From JABHGY01 sp964525185 (GTDB lineage Bacteria > Fidelibacterota > Marinisomatia > Marinisomatales > UBA1611), in the NCBI GenBank assembly GCA_964525185.1, contig CAZGFQ010000007.1, forward strand, positions 1 through 64,000: DNA of 64,000 nucleotides, in the 5' to 3' direction. Position numbers and translations under genes: made by a program. This document shows, piece after piece, positions 34,101 through 42,200 of the stretch. Each line of letters begins with the position of its first letter. Position 1 is the stretch's first letter. Below the pieces are notes generated by a model, which saw only the letters and a program-made list of their open reading frames with translations, searched no databases and was not told the origin of the DNA.

Positions 34101-34717
34101 GTTTCTATATCGTTGGTTAAATTTCCGGAAGTTAGATATCCAAAAAGGAGAATGACCGATGCCATATAGGTAGGCAACATTCGTCGGGTTAAAATGGCTA
34201 ACGAAAATAAGAGAGCCCCAACCATAAATATATTTGGAAGGATAAAAATCATAAAAGGATGTACATAGGCCCACAGACTAAAAGAGCCAATAGCATCTTG
34301 ATCTAAATAGGGCATCAAAAACCCAAAGATCATCCCTAAAGTAAATCCAAGTTGGATCAGAATAGTTAAAATATAAGCACCGGCAAACCGGCCTAAATAA
34401 TAATCGAATGGTGTTATCGGCTTCGTAAAAAATAATGGGTGTGTATTATATTCAAAATCTCGATAGCCTGCATTCCCAAAAATAGCTGCTATAATCAAAA
34501 CACCAATAATGCCAAAAATATTTTGCATCATAGCAATCACCAATGGGGCATTCAAATAATTATTTGCATTCCCAACAATAATGCGAGCATTAGAAAAAGC
34601 ACCTCCTAATACATTAACAATTAGAAAGGCTAATCCAAAAAAAACGAAAAAATAGACTAGAATAGATGTCTTTTTTATCCCAAGCCTGAGTTCAAAATTG
34701 AGTATATGTTTCCACAT
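31106..34717 (-). CDS. ABC transporter permease fused to an M1-family aminopeptidase
   Basis: The N-terminal half (about residues 1-600) has roughly a dozen hydrophobic segments of an ABC-2-like permease, first seen as LVYFFVFFGLAFLIVNV and GVLIIAAIFGNAGY. After a final membrane segment (FGLMVFGIIFIGLGSYIFYN) comes an M1 peptidase domain with zinc motif HEMGHQWWPHQ and the third ligand glutamate in GLAEYSA about 19 residues on. I use the ATG at 34717, two bases after the ABC ATPase stop, with GGTGG upstream; a GTG at 34732 would overlap it. The ATPase gene precedes it. This fused architecture is known in Bacteroidota-like genomes. The substrate is unknown. Confidence 0.88.
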   Translation of the reverse strand: MWKHILNFELRLGIKKTSILVYFFVFFGLAFLIVNVLGGAFSNARIIVGNANNYLNAPLVIAMMQNIFGIIGVLIIAAIFGNAGYRDFEYNTHPLFFTKPITPFDYYLGRFAGAYILTILIQLGFTLGMIFGFLMPYLDQDAIGSFSLWAYVHPFMIFILPNIFMVGALLFSLAILTRRMLPTYMASVILLFGYLTSGNLTNDIETRWIASLLDPFGIEAIGNVVRYWTPVEQNELYIPLTKWLLLNRLLWLSVGGLFFWFGLWKFDFLHTEPRIKKSKKRDKIATDNAPIIGSGFIQATPIFNFNTRLLQFKTQIWIEIKRAFRDPYFIAIAGTAAGFLILNQQAIGKMYGVDTLPLTAKVLMVLGGSFGLFMLILITFYAGQIVWRERELKADQIMDSLPIPNWIPMVSKLISLILIPGIMLFVLMGIGIGIQSWRGFYDFEITLYLKQLFLLDWTDYALLCILAFSIQTIINHKYLGHFIMILYFLFGMFSGQFGLDHTLYHYGSGSGAPYSDMNGFSPYIGRLITYKLYWGSFAILLAIGSNVFWNRGLSGNFHSRLALAKARITSQLKFGLMVFGIIFIGLGSYIFYNTNILNEYHQSDYYEKKSAQYEKTYKKYKNTPQPKITGVNGEVHLFPDEARVEFSGIYHMKNKSDSIIDTIHANFRRQSPYTTYEWSRPFEVISSDSTYGWDMFVFDPPIQKGDEFTLTFAGGRKRNGFTNSGVNRTVVENGTMIWSGDLFPSFGYSPGKELSDKRRRKKYDLSENQDTMAKFDDVEGNKHGILGDDADWVDFEIIISTDLDQIAMAPGYIQNEWDEEGRRYFHYKMDQKIHNLFALVSAKYEVLSEKWNGINLEVYYHPTHSYNVDKLMEGMKKSIEYYSDLYGPYPYRQCRILEFPYGSYAASFPNTIPFSENIGFVMDVDPDDPEDLDMPFWVTAHEMGHQWWPHQVSGGNVQGAGFLSEGLAEYSAVSLLEKEKGEKQLRKFLKYELDRYLMGRTSEQKYEPTIVQTENHPYIHYNKAGLIMYTLSDFIGKESFNSALGRFIDMFRYQSNPYPNIGEFLNTIRKWTPTDLHYLISDTFEKITLYENKAKEAFAIENEDGTYTVNMTVVAKKVYADSLGNQTNVKLNDWLEIGVLGETLINGELDETPIYVEKVFITDSISTYSVTVDQKPVRAGIDPMYKFVDRNSDDNMIRIDFNN

Positions 34718-34718
34718 A

Positions 34719-35606
34719 TTATTTCGATCCACCTATTTTTAGCCCATGGATTGTAGAAAAATATAAGTCTTCAATCTCCGGACTAGCTGGTTCAAATCCG
34801 TTTTCTAAAGCAGATTCACTAAAAATGCGAACTTGTACTTTCCCTAAATAAAGACGTGACGAAATAACATTTCCACTTTCTTCAAGATTGGCTAATTCTG
34901 ATTTTTCTACTAATCCTTTCCAAACTTTTCCATCCATTTTTTCAATTAATTGAATGGGCTGGCCGATTACTTTTACTTTTCCATTTAATATAATGGCCAT
35001 ATCATTACATAAATCACTTACATCGTCCACAATATGAGTGGATAATATGACAATGACATTTTCTCCAATTTCACTTAAGAGATTATGAAATCGATTCCTC
35101 TCCATTGGATCTAACCCCGCCGTAGGTTCATCCACAATAATGAGCTTTGGATCTCCTAATAAGGCTTGAGCAATTCCAAATCGTTGTTTCATTCCGCCAG
35201 AGAAGGTTCCTAATTTTTGATCTTTTGCATCCCATAGATTGGTTTGTTGAAGTAATGAATTCACAATTTCTTTTCTCGATTTAGTATCTACTATTCCTTT
35301 CATGACTGCCATATGATCTAGTAAATCCAATGCAGACACTTTAGGGTAAACACCAAATTCCTGCGGCAAATAACCTAAAATTTCCCGAATGGCTTGCTTC
35401 TCTTTTGCAACATCGATTTCACCAAATGTTATGGACCCAATATCCGCATCTTGCAATCCGGCTATTGTTCTCATAAGTGTGGATTTCCCGGCACCATTTG
35501 GTCCTAGAAGTCCGAACATTCCATTCCCTATTTCAAGATTTACATTCTTTAATGCTTCAACACCATTTTCGTATGTTTTAGACACATTTTGAATCGACAA
35601 TTTCAT
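34719..35606 (-). CDS. ABC transporter ATP-binding protein
   Basis: The 295-residue protein has all nucleotide-binding motifs: Walker A GPNGAGKST near residue 35, ABC signature FSGGMKQR, Walker B KLIIVDEPTAGLDP and the H-loop STHIVDD. It pairs with the permease-aminopeptidase fusion directly downstream. The Q-loop reads YLPQEFG. It is of the type found in ABC-2 exporters and probably energises that partner. Confidence 0.92.
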   Translation of the reverse strand: MKLSIQNVSKTYENGVEALKNVNLEIGNGMFGLLGPNGAGKSTLMRTIAGLQDADIGSITFGEIDVAKEKQAIREILGYLPQEFGVYPKVSALDLLDHMAVMKGIVDTKSRKEIVNSLLQQTNLWDAKDQKLGTFSGGMKQRFGIAQALLGDPKLIIVDEPTAGLDPMERNRFHNLLSEIGENVIVILSTHIVDDVSDLCNDMAIILNGKVKVIGQPIQLIEKMDGKVWKGLVEKSELANLEESGNVISSRLYLGKVQVRIFSESALENGFEPASPEIEDLYFSTIHGLKIGGSK

Positions 35607-35643
35607 AATTTTTTCCTTTTTTAATTGGCTTAGAGATTAATAC

Positions 35644-36453
35644 CTAATCCATTTCAATTTTTTCATAATCGGTTGGGATTTTAAAGCTGCTAGTATCTAT
35701 AGGTTCTGCATATAACTCTAATAATTCGAAACCAATTGTTACATTTGGAGATTTTTTGTCCTCATAAATTAATAGGTTCATTTTAACAATATATCCATCA
35801 AGAGAATCTAATGTCGTTAATGAATCCATTTCAGTCAGTAAACTATTTGATGAAAATTCAGAATGGTCAACATAATAAGGCTCCTTCATTGGGTGTAGAT
35901 CTGTTTTAATATTTTTTTCAAGGGAATCAGATAGAGTCATTAAAGGTAATTGATCTACATACCATTCTTCGAATATCATTTTGTTATTTGGGAAAGTGAG
36001 TGTTGTAATCCATTTTTTGGTCCTAAATCCATGCAAAGTTTCTATTTCTTTTCCACCCGTTCTTGTTATTTTCAATTCTGAGTTATCTGAATCATCAGAC
36101 GATGCACTTATAGAGTAGGAATAGGATTTTTGAGAATTTGTATCAGGCTCTTTAAAATAGTCATCAGGTGCTTCTAACCAATATTCTTTATCATCCTTAT
36201 TATACTTGATAATACGATTTGAATTCTTAAATATAATTTCGCCCACTTCTTCATTCATTAGCCACCTGGCATAAAAACGATTTGCTTCTGTTTTTTCATC
36301 CATTTTAAATAATCCTGGAGCGATGGTTTGATTATGTATTGTATTAAATGCTCCCAAAACAGGAATATTGAAACTCATTTTATATTTTGAATAAACTTGA
36401 AGATCTTGAGAAAATAATGTTGAAATGCATATGAATGTCATTATGAATTTCAT
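35644..36453 (-). CDS. secreted protein, DUF4412/GLPGLI-like
   Basis: I start at the ATG at 36453, which gives the signal peptide MKFIMTFICISTLFSQ; an upstream in-frame ATG would add a hydrophilic stretch before it. The mature part is beta-rich with HGFRTKKWITTLTF and FEEWYVDQLPLM, typical of DUF4412-like or GLPGLI proteins of the FCB group, thought to be periplasmic or surface lipid-binding-like. Function unknown. It lies 38 bases upstream of the ABC ATPase start, probably in one operon. Confidence 0.62.
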   Translation of the reverse strand: MKFIMTFICISTLFSQDLQVYSKYKMSFNIPVLGAFNTIHNQTIAPGLFKMDEKTEANRFYARWLMNEEVGEIIFKNSNRIIKYNKDDKEYWLEAPDDYFKEPDTNSQKSYSYSISASSDDSDNSELKITRTGGKEIETLHGFRTKKWITTLTFPNNKMIFEEWYVDQLPLMTLSDSLEKNIKTDLHPMKEPYYVDHSEFSSNSLLTEMDSLTTLDSLDGYIVKMNLLIYEDKKSPNVTIGFELLELYAEPIDTSSFKIPTDYEKIEMD

Positions 36454-36533
36454 TACCTGTATTTGATGTGATTGATTTGGATTGGTTGTCATGTATATTA
36501 TTTTTTTCAAGATATATCTCTATAATTTACACA

Positions 36534-36567
36534 ATAAAAAAAGGTCGCATAGGCGACCTTTTTTTAT
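36534..36567. terminator. intrinsic terminator after the peroxiredoxin gene
   Basis: AAGGTCGC (36541-36548) pairs with GCGACCTT (36553-36560) around a four-base loop, with a run of A before and T after. It could work on both strands and closes the perR-peroxiredoxin unit, separating it from the gene at 35644. Confidence 0.88.
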
Positions 36568-36588
36568 TTATCTGATAGTTTAATAAGA

Positions 36589-37233
36589 TTAAAGATCACT
36601 CACATGATCAGTTAGATAGCTGGCAACACCTTCAGCAGTGTCTTTCATACCATCTTCACCTTCAGTCCAACCTGCAGGACATACTTCTCCGTATTTAGTA
36701 TGGAAATCTAGTGCATCAACCATTCGAAGCATTTCATCAATATTTCTACCAAGTGGAAGATCATTTATTACAGCATGACGTACCGTTCCTTCTTCATCAA
36801 TTAGGAAAGAACCACGCAATGCAACTCCACCACCAACAGATGTTTCAGCACTTTCTTTTTCAGTTTCAACGTATGCGGGTTCTGCACCTAACAATACTTC
36901 ATAATTACGAGCGATGGATTTATCTAAATCTGCAATAATTGGATATTGTACATTTCCAATACCACCATTATTTACATCTGTATTTTTCCACGCCCAATGG
37001 CTGAATTGTGAATCGACGGAACATCCAAGAACTTGGACACCACGTTTTTCGAAATCAGCTAAACGTTTATCAAATGCGATAAGTTCAGTCGGACATACGA
37101 ATGTAAAGTCTAACGGATAGAAGAAAAGAACTACTTTCTTTCCTTTATAATCTGAAAGACTCACTTCTTGAAATGAATTATCCGGCATGATAGCTGTTGC
37201 TTTAAATTCCGGGGCTTTTTTTGTTACTAACAT
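36589..37233 (-). CDS. typical 2-Cys peroxiredoxin (AhpC/Prx1 type)
   Basis: The 214-residue protein contains the peroxidatic cysteine motif FTFVCPTELIAF and the resolving cysteine in GEVCPAGW, with GGVALRGSFLIDEEGTVRHAVINDLPLGRN in between, all typical of the AhpC/Prx1 subgroup. It reduces hydrogen and organic peroxides. Directly upstream, 12 bases away, is a Fur-family regulator gene, which suggests a peroxide-sensing PerR unit. The terminator at 36534 follows. Confidence 0.95.
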   Translation of the reverse strand: MLVTKKAPEFKATAIMPDNSFQEVSLSDYKGKKVVLFFYPLDFTFVCPTELIAFDKRLADFEKRGVQVLGCSVDSQFSHWAWKNTDVNNGGIGNVQYPIIADLDKSIARNYEVLLGAEPAYVETEKESAETSVGGGVALRGSFLIDEEGTVRHAVINDLPLGRNIDEMLRMVDALDFHTKYGEVCPAGWTEGEDGMKDTAEGVASYLTDHVSDL

Positions 37234-37245
37234 ATAGTTTCCTTT

Positions 37246-37620
37246 TTATTTTGATTTACATGATTTACAAATTCCATTCATCTGGACATGAGAATTTGAT
37301 ATAATATGGTTTGTTTTTTGTTCTACTTCAGACACAAAACTTTTATTTGGAATATGAATATCAATTATTGTTTTACACTCTATACAATAAAAATGTTGAT
37401 GATTTTTCATATTCCCATCATAATGAATGACACCATTAAAATGGATTGCTTGAATTTTATCATTGTCTGCTAGTAAGCCTAGGTTACGATAAACTGTGCC
37501 TAAACTTACCTTCGGCAATGCTTTTTTAACTTTAGAAAAGACCCATTCCGCTGTCGGATGAGAATGTGTTCCCCGCACAATATTTAAAATGGATTCTCTC
37601 TGTATGCTATAATTTTTCAT
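37246..37620 (-). CDS. perR: Fur-family regulator, probable PerR
   Basis: The 124-residue protein has a winged-helix N-terminal domain (HPTAEWVFSKVKKALPKVSLGTVYRNLGLL) and a Fur-type metal site: HYDGN...HQHFYCIEC followed later by CKSC, giving two CxxC pairs for structural zinc. It controls iron or peroxide genes; co-location with peroxiredoxin favours PerR over Fur. Two inverted repeats upstream (37651-37687) may be its binding sites, shared with the divergent zinc-ribbon gene. Confidence 0.85.
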   Translation of the reverse strand: MKNYSIQRESILNIVRGTHSHPTAEWVFSKVKKALPKVSLGTVYRNLGLLADNDKIQAIHFNGVIHYDGNMKNHQHFYCIECKTIIDIHIPNKSFVSEVEQKTNHIISNSHVQMNGICKSCKSK

Positions 37621-37650
37621 GACTAAATAGTATTTGAAATTATTTATATT

Positions 37651-37687
37651 TAGGAATGATTCCTATTTTTATTATTATCATTAATAA
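37651..37687. promoter_or_regulatory. candidate PerR/Fur operators between divergent genes
   Basis: TAGGAATGATTCCTA (37651-37665) is a perfect 7-1-7 palindrome. TTATTATTATCATTAATAA (37669-37687) is a 19-base imperfect inverted repeat with TTATTA/TAATAA arms, reminiscent of Per boxes. Both lie between the perR start at 37620 and the zinc-ribbon gene start at 37743. Confidence 0.5.
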
Positions 37688-37742
37688 ACATTTATATATA
37701 ACTTTTCATGATATTTTTCTAAATAATAGAGAGGAAAACAAT

Positions 37743-37949
37743 ATGGCTGATTATCAATGTCCCCATTGTGGGATGGGAATCAAATCACTTGAATGTGCTA
37801 AATGTGGTACAGAACTAGTACACGATCACATTACTACGGATGATGGGAGAGAAGTTGCAGTTGCTAAATGTCCAGATGGGTGCGGAATGATAAAATCGCC
37901 CCAATGTTGCGGACATGATATGTCATGCGACATAAGCAGTGATTCTTGA
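37743..37949 (+). CDS. small zinc-ribbon protein
   Basis: The 68-residue protein has cysteine pairs CPHCG, CAKCG, CPDGCG and CCGHDMSC, consistent with two zinc-binding knuckles. I start at ATG 37743, preceded by GAGAGGAA; an earlier in-frame start falls inside the presumed operator region. It is divergent from perR and ends at a strong terminator. A role in peroxide stress is inferred from that position only. Confidence 0.72.
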   Translation: MADYQCPHCGMGIKSLECAKCGTELVHDHITTDDGREVAVAKCPDGCGMIKSPQCCGHDMSCDISSDS

Positions 37950-37951
37950 AT

Positions 37952-37983
37952 AAAAAGCCCCCGATTAATCGGGGGCTTTTTAT
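37952..37983. terminator. bidirectional intrinsic terminator
   Basis: AAAAAGCCCCCGATT and AATCGGGGGCTTTTT form a perfect long stem with flanking A and T runs, lying between two convergent genes (zinc-ribbon, plus; membrane protein, minus). It serves both directions. Confidence 0.92.
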
Positions 37984-37985
37984 TT

Positions 37986-38351
37986 TTAAAATGGTTGGTA
38001 ATTCGCTAAATACCAAGCACAAATAAATAATAATGGCGCTGAAATATAAATAGCTTTATTTATCGTTCTTGATATGTACAGTAATGAAGATAAGCCACCA
38101 AAAATAACCCAAATTAGGAACTTTAATTTAACCCAATTGGGCCAAGGCCAGTGGATAGATATTCTAGCCAACATTCCGAAACCACCAAGTAAGACCAGAA
38201 ACAACCCTATTCCATGAATAATGAATAGCAATTTACGTAATGGCTCTTTTTTATCCTGAGATACGATTGCATGCACACTTAATCCTGAGATTGATGCTAT
38301 TAATAAACCAATCCCGATAATATGTAATAGGATATATGTTTCAAAGGACAT
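37986..38351 (-). CDS. small four-helix membrane protein
   Basis: The 121-residue product has four hydrophobic segments, for example IIGIGLLIASISGLSVHAI, LLFIIHGIGLFLVLLGGFG and FLIWVIFGGLSSLLYI. No charged catalytic motif is visible, but conserved-looking histidines (LLHIIG, VHAI, IHGIG) could bind heme. It lies five bases downstream of the PuuD-like gene and is probably co-transcribed with it. Confidence 0.6.
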   Translation of the reverse strand: MSFETYILLHIIGIGLLIASISGLSVHAIVSQDKKEPLRKLLFIIHGIGLFLVLLGGFGMLARISIHWPWPNWVKLKFLIWVIFGGLSSLLYISRTINKAIYISAPLLFICAWYLANYQPF

Positions 38352-38356
38352 TTTTT

Positions 38357-39133
38357 TTAAAACCCTTTAATGGTTCCTGATTTTTTATATAGCTGCCATA
38401 CAATATGCCATCCTAAAGCAATCATAATAAGCAATACACCATAGCCATTCAAATAATGAGACACACCTACTGTATGTTCATTTATCATTGTCCAAATAAG
38501 GGGTACACTCATATATGTATTATGCTTTGAGCGGAGGCCTGCCATTCCTGCATCTGCTGGATTTGGAGCATCTCCATTTTTAATAGCAGTAATGATTTTT
38601 TGTTGAGCTGGCCAAATTCTATACCAAACATTAAAAGCCATCATAGAACCCAACATAGCACCAATATGTATATTATAAGCTCTGTATTCTGACATTTCTG
38701 CTACAAAAACAAGAAAGGCTAATACGCCGACAATACCTGCAAAGCTGATTCCAGTTGCAATCATTGGGTTTTTTGCTAACGGACTTTTATAAAATGCATC
38801 ATAAACAAAAACCATTAAAAATGGAATTAAATATGCCATATGTTTGAATTTATTTACTTCAAATCCAGAATTATTGAACATAGAATCATTCATGCCCATC
38901 CAGAAAATAAATATCATTAAAAGTAATCCTGTTACCCAAGTCCATGCAGCACCCCATCTAAAAAAGTATAAGGTTCTTGGCATCAATTCAGGTATTACTT
39001 TTTTCTTTGTTTCTGCATCTAAAGTCGCTGCAACATGACCGTTAATCCAATTAAAAAAGTATAATAGCCCAATCCATAGAACTCCAGCTATTACGTGTAA
39101 CCATTTTAATATAGGTGTAATGAATTCCATCAT
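38357..39133 (-). CDS. urate-oxidase-N-terminal-like membrane protein (PuuD-type membrane domain)
   Basis: The 258-residue protein has about seven membrane helices and begins ILKWLHVIAGVLWIGLLYFFNWINGHV, the opening of the Urate_ox_N (PuuD) membrane domain, with histidines suited to heme binding. The cytochrome c domain of true PuuD is absent, so urate oxidation cannot be assumed. It probably transfers electrons in the membrane. It forms a small unit with the gene at 37986. Confidence 0.75.
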   Translation of the reverse strand: MMEFITPILKWLHVIAGVLWIGLLYFFNWINGHVAATLDAETKKKVIPELMPRTLYFFRWGAAWTWVTGLLLMIFIFWMGMNDSMFNNSGFEVNKFKHMAYLIPFLMVFVYDAFYKSPLAKNPMIATGISFAGIVGVLAFLVFVAEMSEYRAYNIHIGAMLGSMMAFNVWYRIWPAQQKIITAIKNGDAPNPADAGMAGLRSKHNTYMSVPLIWTMINEHTVGVSHYLNGYGVLLIMIALGWHIVWQLYKKSGTIKGF

Positions 39134-39208
39134 TTCTCCTCTTATGTTATTGTATTATTAAATCCCTAAAGCCATGTAATTTACATAGACATCCATATTT
39201 AAAAATAA

Positions 39209-40795
39209 TTATTGATTGATTTTTTCAGGATATGGAAATAAATCTAATAATGATTTTGCATGTCCGTGTTCATCTATATATGTAACGTGGGACCGATCAA
39301 ATTGAGTATAATTTGTTAATCCAGCAGCACCGGAAAGTGAATTGAGCCCATTGCGTAATGTGATTACATAATTCAAGACACGCCATTGTTTTTCGTCCAC
39401 CACTAATGCTTTTTGATGATCGACATCCGTTGTTGCCACACCCACTGGACATTTATTCGTATGGCATTTTTGAGCACCAATACAACCAACTGATATCATC
39501 ATACCTCGAGCAATATTCACTAAATCTGCACCCATGGATAATGCTATAGCAATTTTATCAGGACTAAATAATTTACCACTTGCAAAAACTTTAACCCGAT
39601 CTCTTACGCCATATTTTCTTAAAACATTATCCAAATGAATTAATCCGGATTTAACAGGTAATCCCATCGTATCTGCCATTTCTTGGTAAGTTGCACCTGA
39701 ACCACCTTCACCACCATCGACCGTAATTGCATCTGGGCCACGCCCCGTTTTAGACATTGCTTCAGCCAATTCATCCGCAGAATCTGGACCGCCCATCACT
39801 ATTTTTACTCCAATAGGTTTACCACCCAATTCTCTTAATCGGTCAATAAAATCAAAAAGAGAAATCATATCATGGAATTCATTATGACGATTAGGCGAAT
39901 CCACATTTTTCCAAGGTGTTACACCACGTATTTCTGCAATTTCGGGGTTAACTTTACTTCCTTCTACATGACCACCACGAATTTTTGCACCTTGCGCCAA
40001 TTTAAGCTCAAACATTTTAATTTGCGGATTATTAGCTTTTTCTTGAAAACTATCTGAACAAAAAGTTCCATCTTCTGTTCTTACACCAAATAATCCAGGA
40101 CCAATTTGCATAATCACATCTCCGCCACCAACTAAATGATGAGGAGCCAATCCTCCTTCACCCGTATGAACCCATGAACCTGTTGCTTGACCTAAACCTT
40201 GACTCATAGCTTGAATGGCATTTTCTCCGAGCGCTCCAAAACTCATAGCACTCATCCCAACTGGTCCTTTTACTTTCCATGGATATTTACAATCTGGACC
40301 AATGACAATAGCATCAGAATCATTTAATCGCCATGGTTGAATTACTATATCTTCTAAGTGTTCTTTTCTAGAAAATAATCCTTCAGTACCAACATATCGT
40401 TTTGTTTTTATTTTCGGGTCACATTCTATTTCCATTTCGCGTGCTTGCTTTGGAAACATTGAATTCTTTAAATACCAACCTGCTTTATCAAAGTCTCTCT
40501 TAGACCCAAATGAGATCAACGTTTTCATATATTTCCCGGCAACAACTATATTGGCAAAATCCATTCTGCTGAATGGTTTCCCTTCATTATCAGAATCAAA
40601 CATATATTGACGCATTTCTGGACCGAGCATTTCAAATACATAACGAATACGGCCCAATAAAGGAAAATTTCTAAGAACAGAATGCTGACTTTGATTTATA
40701 TCCCTAAAATATATAATGATAAATAGAATCGGCGGAACCGTAACCACAATCATAAAAAAGATCAGTAATAGGGTGAGTGCTATTTCCTGGAACAT
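39209..40795 (-). CDS. FMN-binding glutamate synthase-like protein
   Basis: The 528-residue protein has one N-terminal membrane helix and then the FMN/Fe-S domain of the glutamate synthase large subunit: MSAMSFGALGENAIQAMSQG, GGEGGSGATYQEMAD and the late cluster CIGAQKCHTNKCPVGVATTD that would bind a [3Fe-4S] cluster. It lacks glutaminase and gxGxG domains. Such stand-alone proteins, common in bacteria, probably reduce a 2-oxo acid or act as oxidoreductases of unknown substrate. Complete by length. Confidence 0.88.
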   Translation of the reverse strand: MFQEIALTLLLIFFMIVVTVPPILFIIIYFRDINQSQHSVLRNFPLLGRIRYVFEMLGPEMRQYMFDSDNEGKPFSRMDFANIVVAGKYMKTLISFGSKRDFDKAGWYLKNSMFPKQAREMEIECDPKIKTKRYVGTEGLFSRKEHLEDIVIQPWRLNDSDAIVIGPDCKYPWKVKGPVGMSAMSFGALGENAIQAMSQGLGQATGSWVHTGEGGLAPHHLVGGGDVIMQIGPGLFGVRTEDGTFCSDSFQEKANNPQIKMFELKLAQGAKIRGGHVEGSKVNPEIAEIRGVTPWKNVDSPNRHNEFHDMISLFDFIDRLRELGGKPIGVKIVMGGPDSADELAEAMSKTGRGPDAITVDGGEGGSGATYQEMADTMGLPVKSGLIHLDNVLRKYGVRDRVKVFASGKLFSPDKIAIALSMGADLVNIARGMMISVGCIGAQKCHTNKCPVGVATTDVDHQKALVVDEKQWRVLNYVITLRNGLNSLSGAAGLTNYTQFDRSHVTYIDEHGHAKSLLDLFPYPEKINQ

Positions 40796-40804
40796 TATTT
40801 ACTC

Positions 40805-42184
40805 CTACCAAAAATTAGAAACAAAATATAAAACTAAAATCGACATAACAAACATTTTCCATCCAGCTCGAAGATAATCGGATTGATGTACTAAACCACT
40901 CGAATGAATAATCATACAGGTTGGTGACGCTACGACAGTTAGATAAGCAAATGCTGAGGCGATTGCAGTGGAGAAACCCATTTCAAGCGGGTCTCCTCCC
41001 ATATTTAAAACAATGGGGCCTATCACCGCAACGGTTGCAGCATTGCTCAATAAATTTGTTAATATTCCTGTTAGCAGAACTGCAATCACCCATCTTAAAA
41101 CCGAAATATCATTACTTACTAATTTCATCCAATGGATTGCTGACTCAGCAACCCATAATGCTGCCCCTGTTTCTTTCATATGAAGCCCCAATGACACAGC
41201 CGCTCCAAAAAGAATGATCACACCCCAGTTAGTATTACGATTCAAATCCTCCCAACGAATTAATCCAAGAGCTAAATAGAGAAAAACACCAATCAAGGCG
41301 ATCATGCCTAAACCCACTTTCGAACTGAAAAATACCCACCCAAGAAAGACAAGAATAAAAATGATTATTGTTAATATTTCGTTGCTTCTCATCGGTCCAC
41401 TTTTTGTCACTTGTACTTTTAATTTTCTTACAGCAGAATCCAAGATCAGTTGGCGAGGTTTAAAAGTGAACCATAAAATTATCGTTGCAAGTGGGATTTC
41501 GAGCAATAACATCGGATAAGCATATTTCATCCACTGCAAATAGGAAATATCTCCTACACCAAACTCAGTCATATACCCCAGCATGATGACATTTCTCCCA
41601 CCACCTGAAGGCGTACCAATCGAACCCATTGCACTCCCATAGGCAATGGAAAACAATATCAAAGCTGCCAATTTCGAAGTATCTCTTTTATCCACCCCTG
41701 AATTATTGACTAATGTTAATCCCACTGGCATCATCATTGCTGTAACCGTATGTTCTCCAATAAATGAAGATAAAATTGCAGAAATCGAAATAAATCCAAT
41801 AATTATTCTCCAGGTTATATTTCCAGTTAATTTAATAATCCCCAATGCAAGGCGACTATCCAAGCCCTGACTGACGATGGCTACAGCTAGCATGAGAGAC
41901 CCCATTATAAAGAAAACAGCATCACTCATAAATGATTTAGCAACGCCATTGGACGTATTAATCCCCATTAATACTTCCAGAATAAGAATCATCATAGCAA
42001 CAGCAGGAAGAGGAACCGGTTCAAAGATAATCAGGATAATGGCCATTACAACGATAATCAAAACCCTGTAACCCTCAACTGACAATCCGGTCGGCGCCGG
42101 AAATTGAAACATGATAATTCCGATTACGATGGCAAATAAAAGCCATCGTTTTTGAGTCAGCCAATAGATAAAAGTATTTAGCAA
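40805..42184 (-). CDS. SLC13/DASS-family transporter
   Basis: The 459-residue protein has about eleven to twelve membrane segments and the family's paired motifs, seen as IGTPSGGGRNVIMLG and SNAATVAVIGPIVLNMGGDPL. SLC13 members move dicarboxylates, sulfate or related anions, usually with Na+. It is closely similar to the 43108 protein but not identical. The USP gene and the second SLC13 gene follow on the same strand, so two related transporters bracket one regulator-like protein. The anion is not evident. Confidence 0.87.
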   Translation of the reverse strand: MLNTFIYWLTQKRWLLFAIVIGIIMFQFPAPTGLSVEGYRVLIIVVMAIILIIFEPVPLPAVAMMILILEVLMGINTSNGVAKSFMSDAVFFIMGSLMLAVAIVSQGLDSRLALGIIKLTGNITWRIIIGFISISAILSSFIGEHTVTAMMMPVGLTLVNNSGVDKRDTSKLAALILFSIAYGSAMGSIGTPSGGGRNVIMLGYMTEFGVGDISYLQWMKYAYPMLLLEIPLATIILWFTFKPRQLILDSAVRKLKVQVTKSGPMRSNEILTIIIFILVFLGWVFFSSKVGLGMIALIGVFLYLALGLIRWEDLNRNTNWGVIILFGAAVSLGLHMKETGAALWVAESAIHWMKLVSNDISVLRWVIAVLLTGILTNLLSNAATVAVIGPIVLNMGGDPLEMGFSTAIASAFAYLTVVASPTCMIIHSSGLVHQSDYLRAGWKMFVMSILVLYFVSNFW

Positions 42185-42200
42185 AAGGCCGGCGGGAGTT

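Noticed and set aside
36454..36510. 19-residue N-terminal extension of the DUF4412-like protein
   Set aside because: It is hydrophilic and precedes a normal signal peptide, so the later ATG at 36453 is preferred.
38357..39133. urate hydroxylase PuuD
   Set aside because: Only the membrane domain is present; the C-terminal cytochrome c domain is absent, so the enzyme name would be unsupported.
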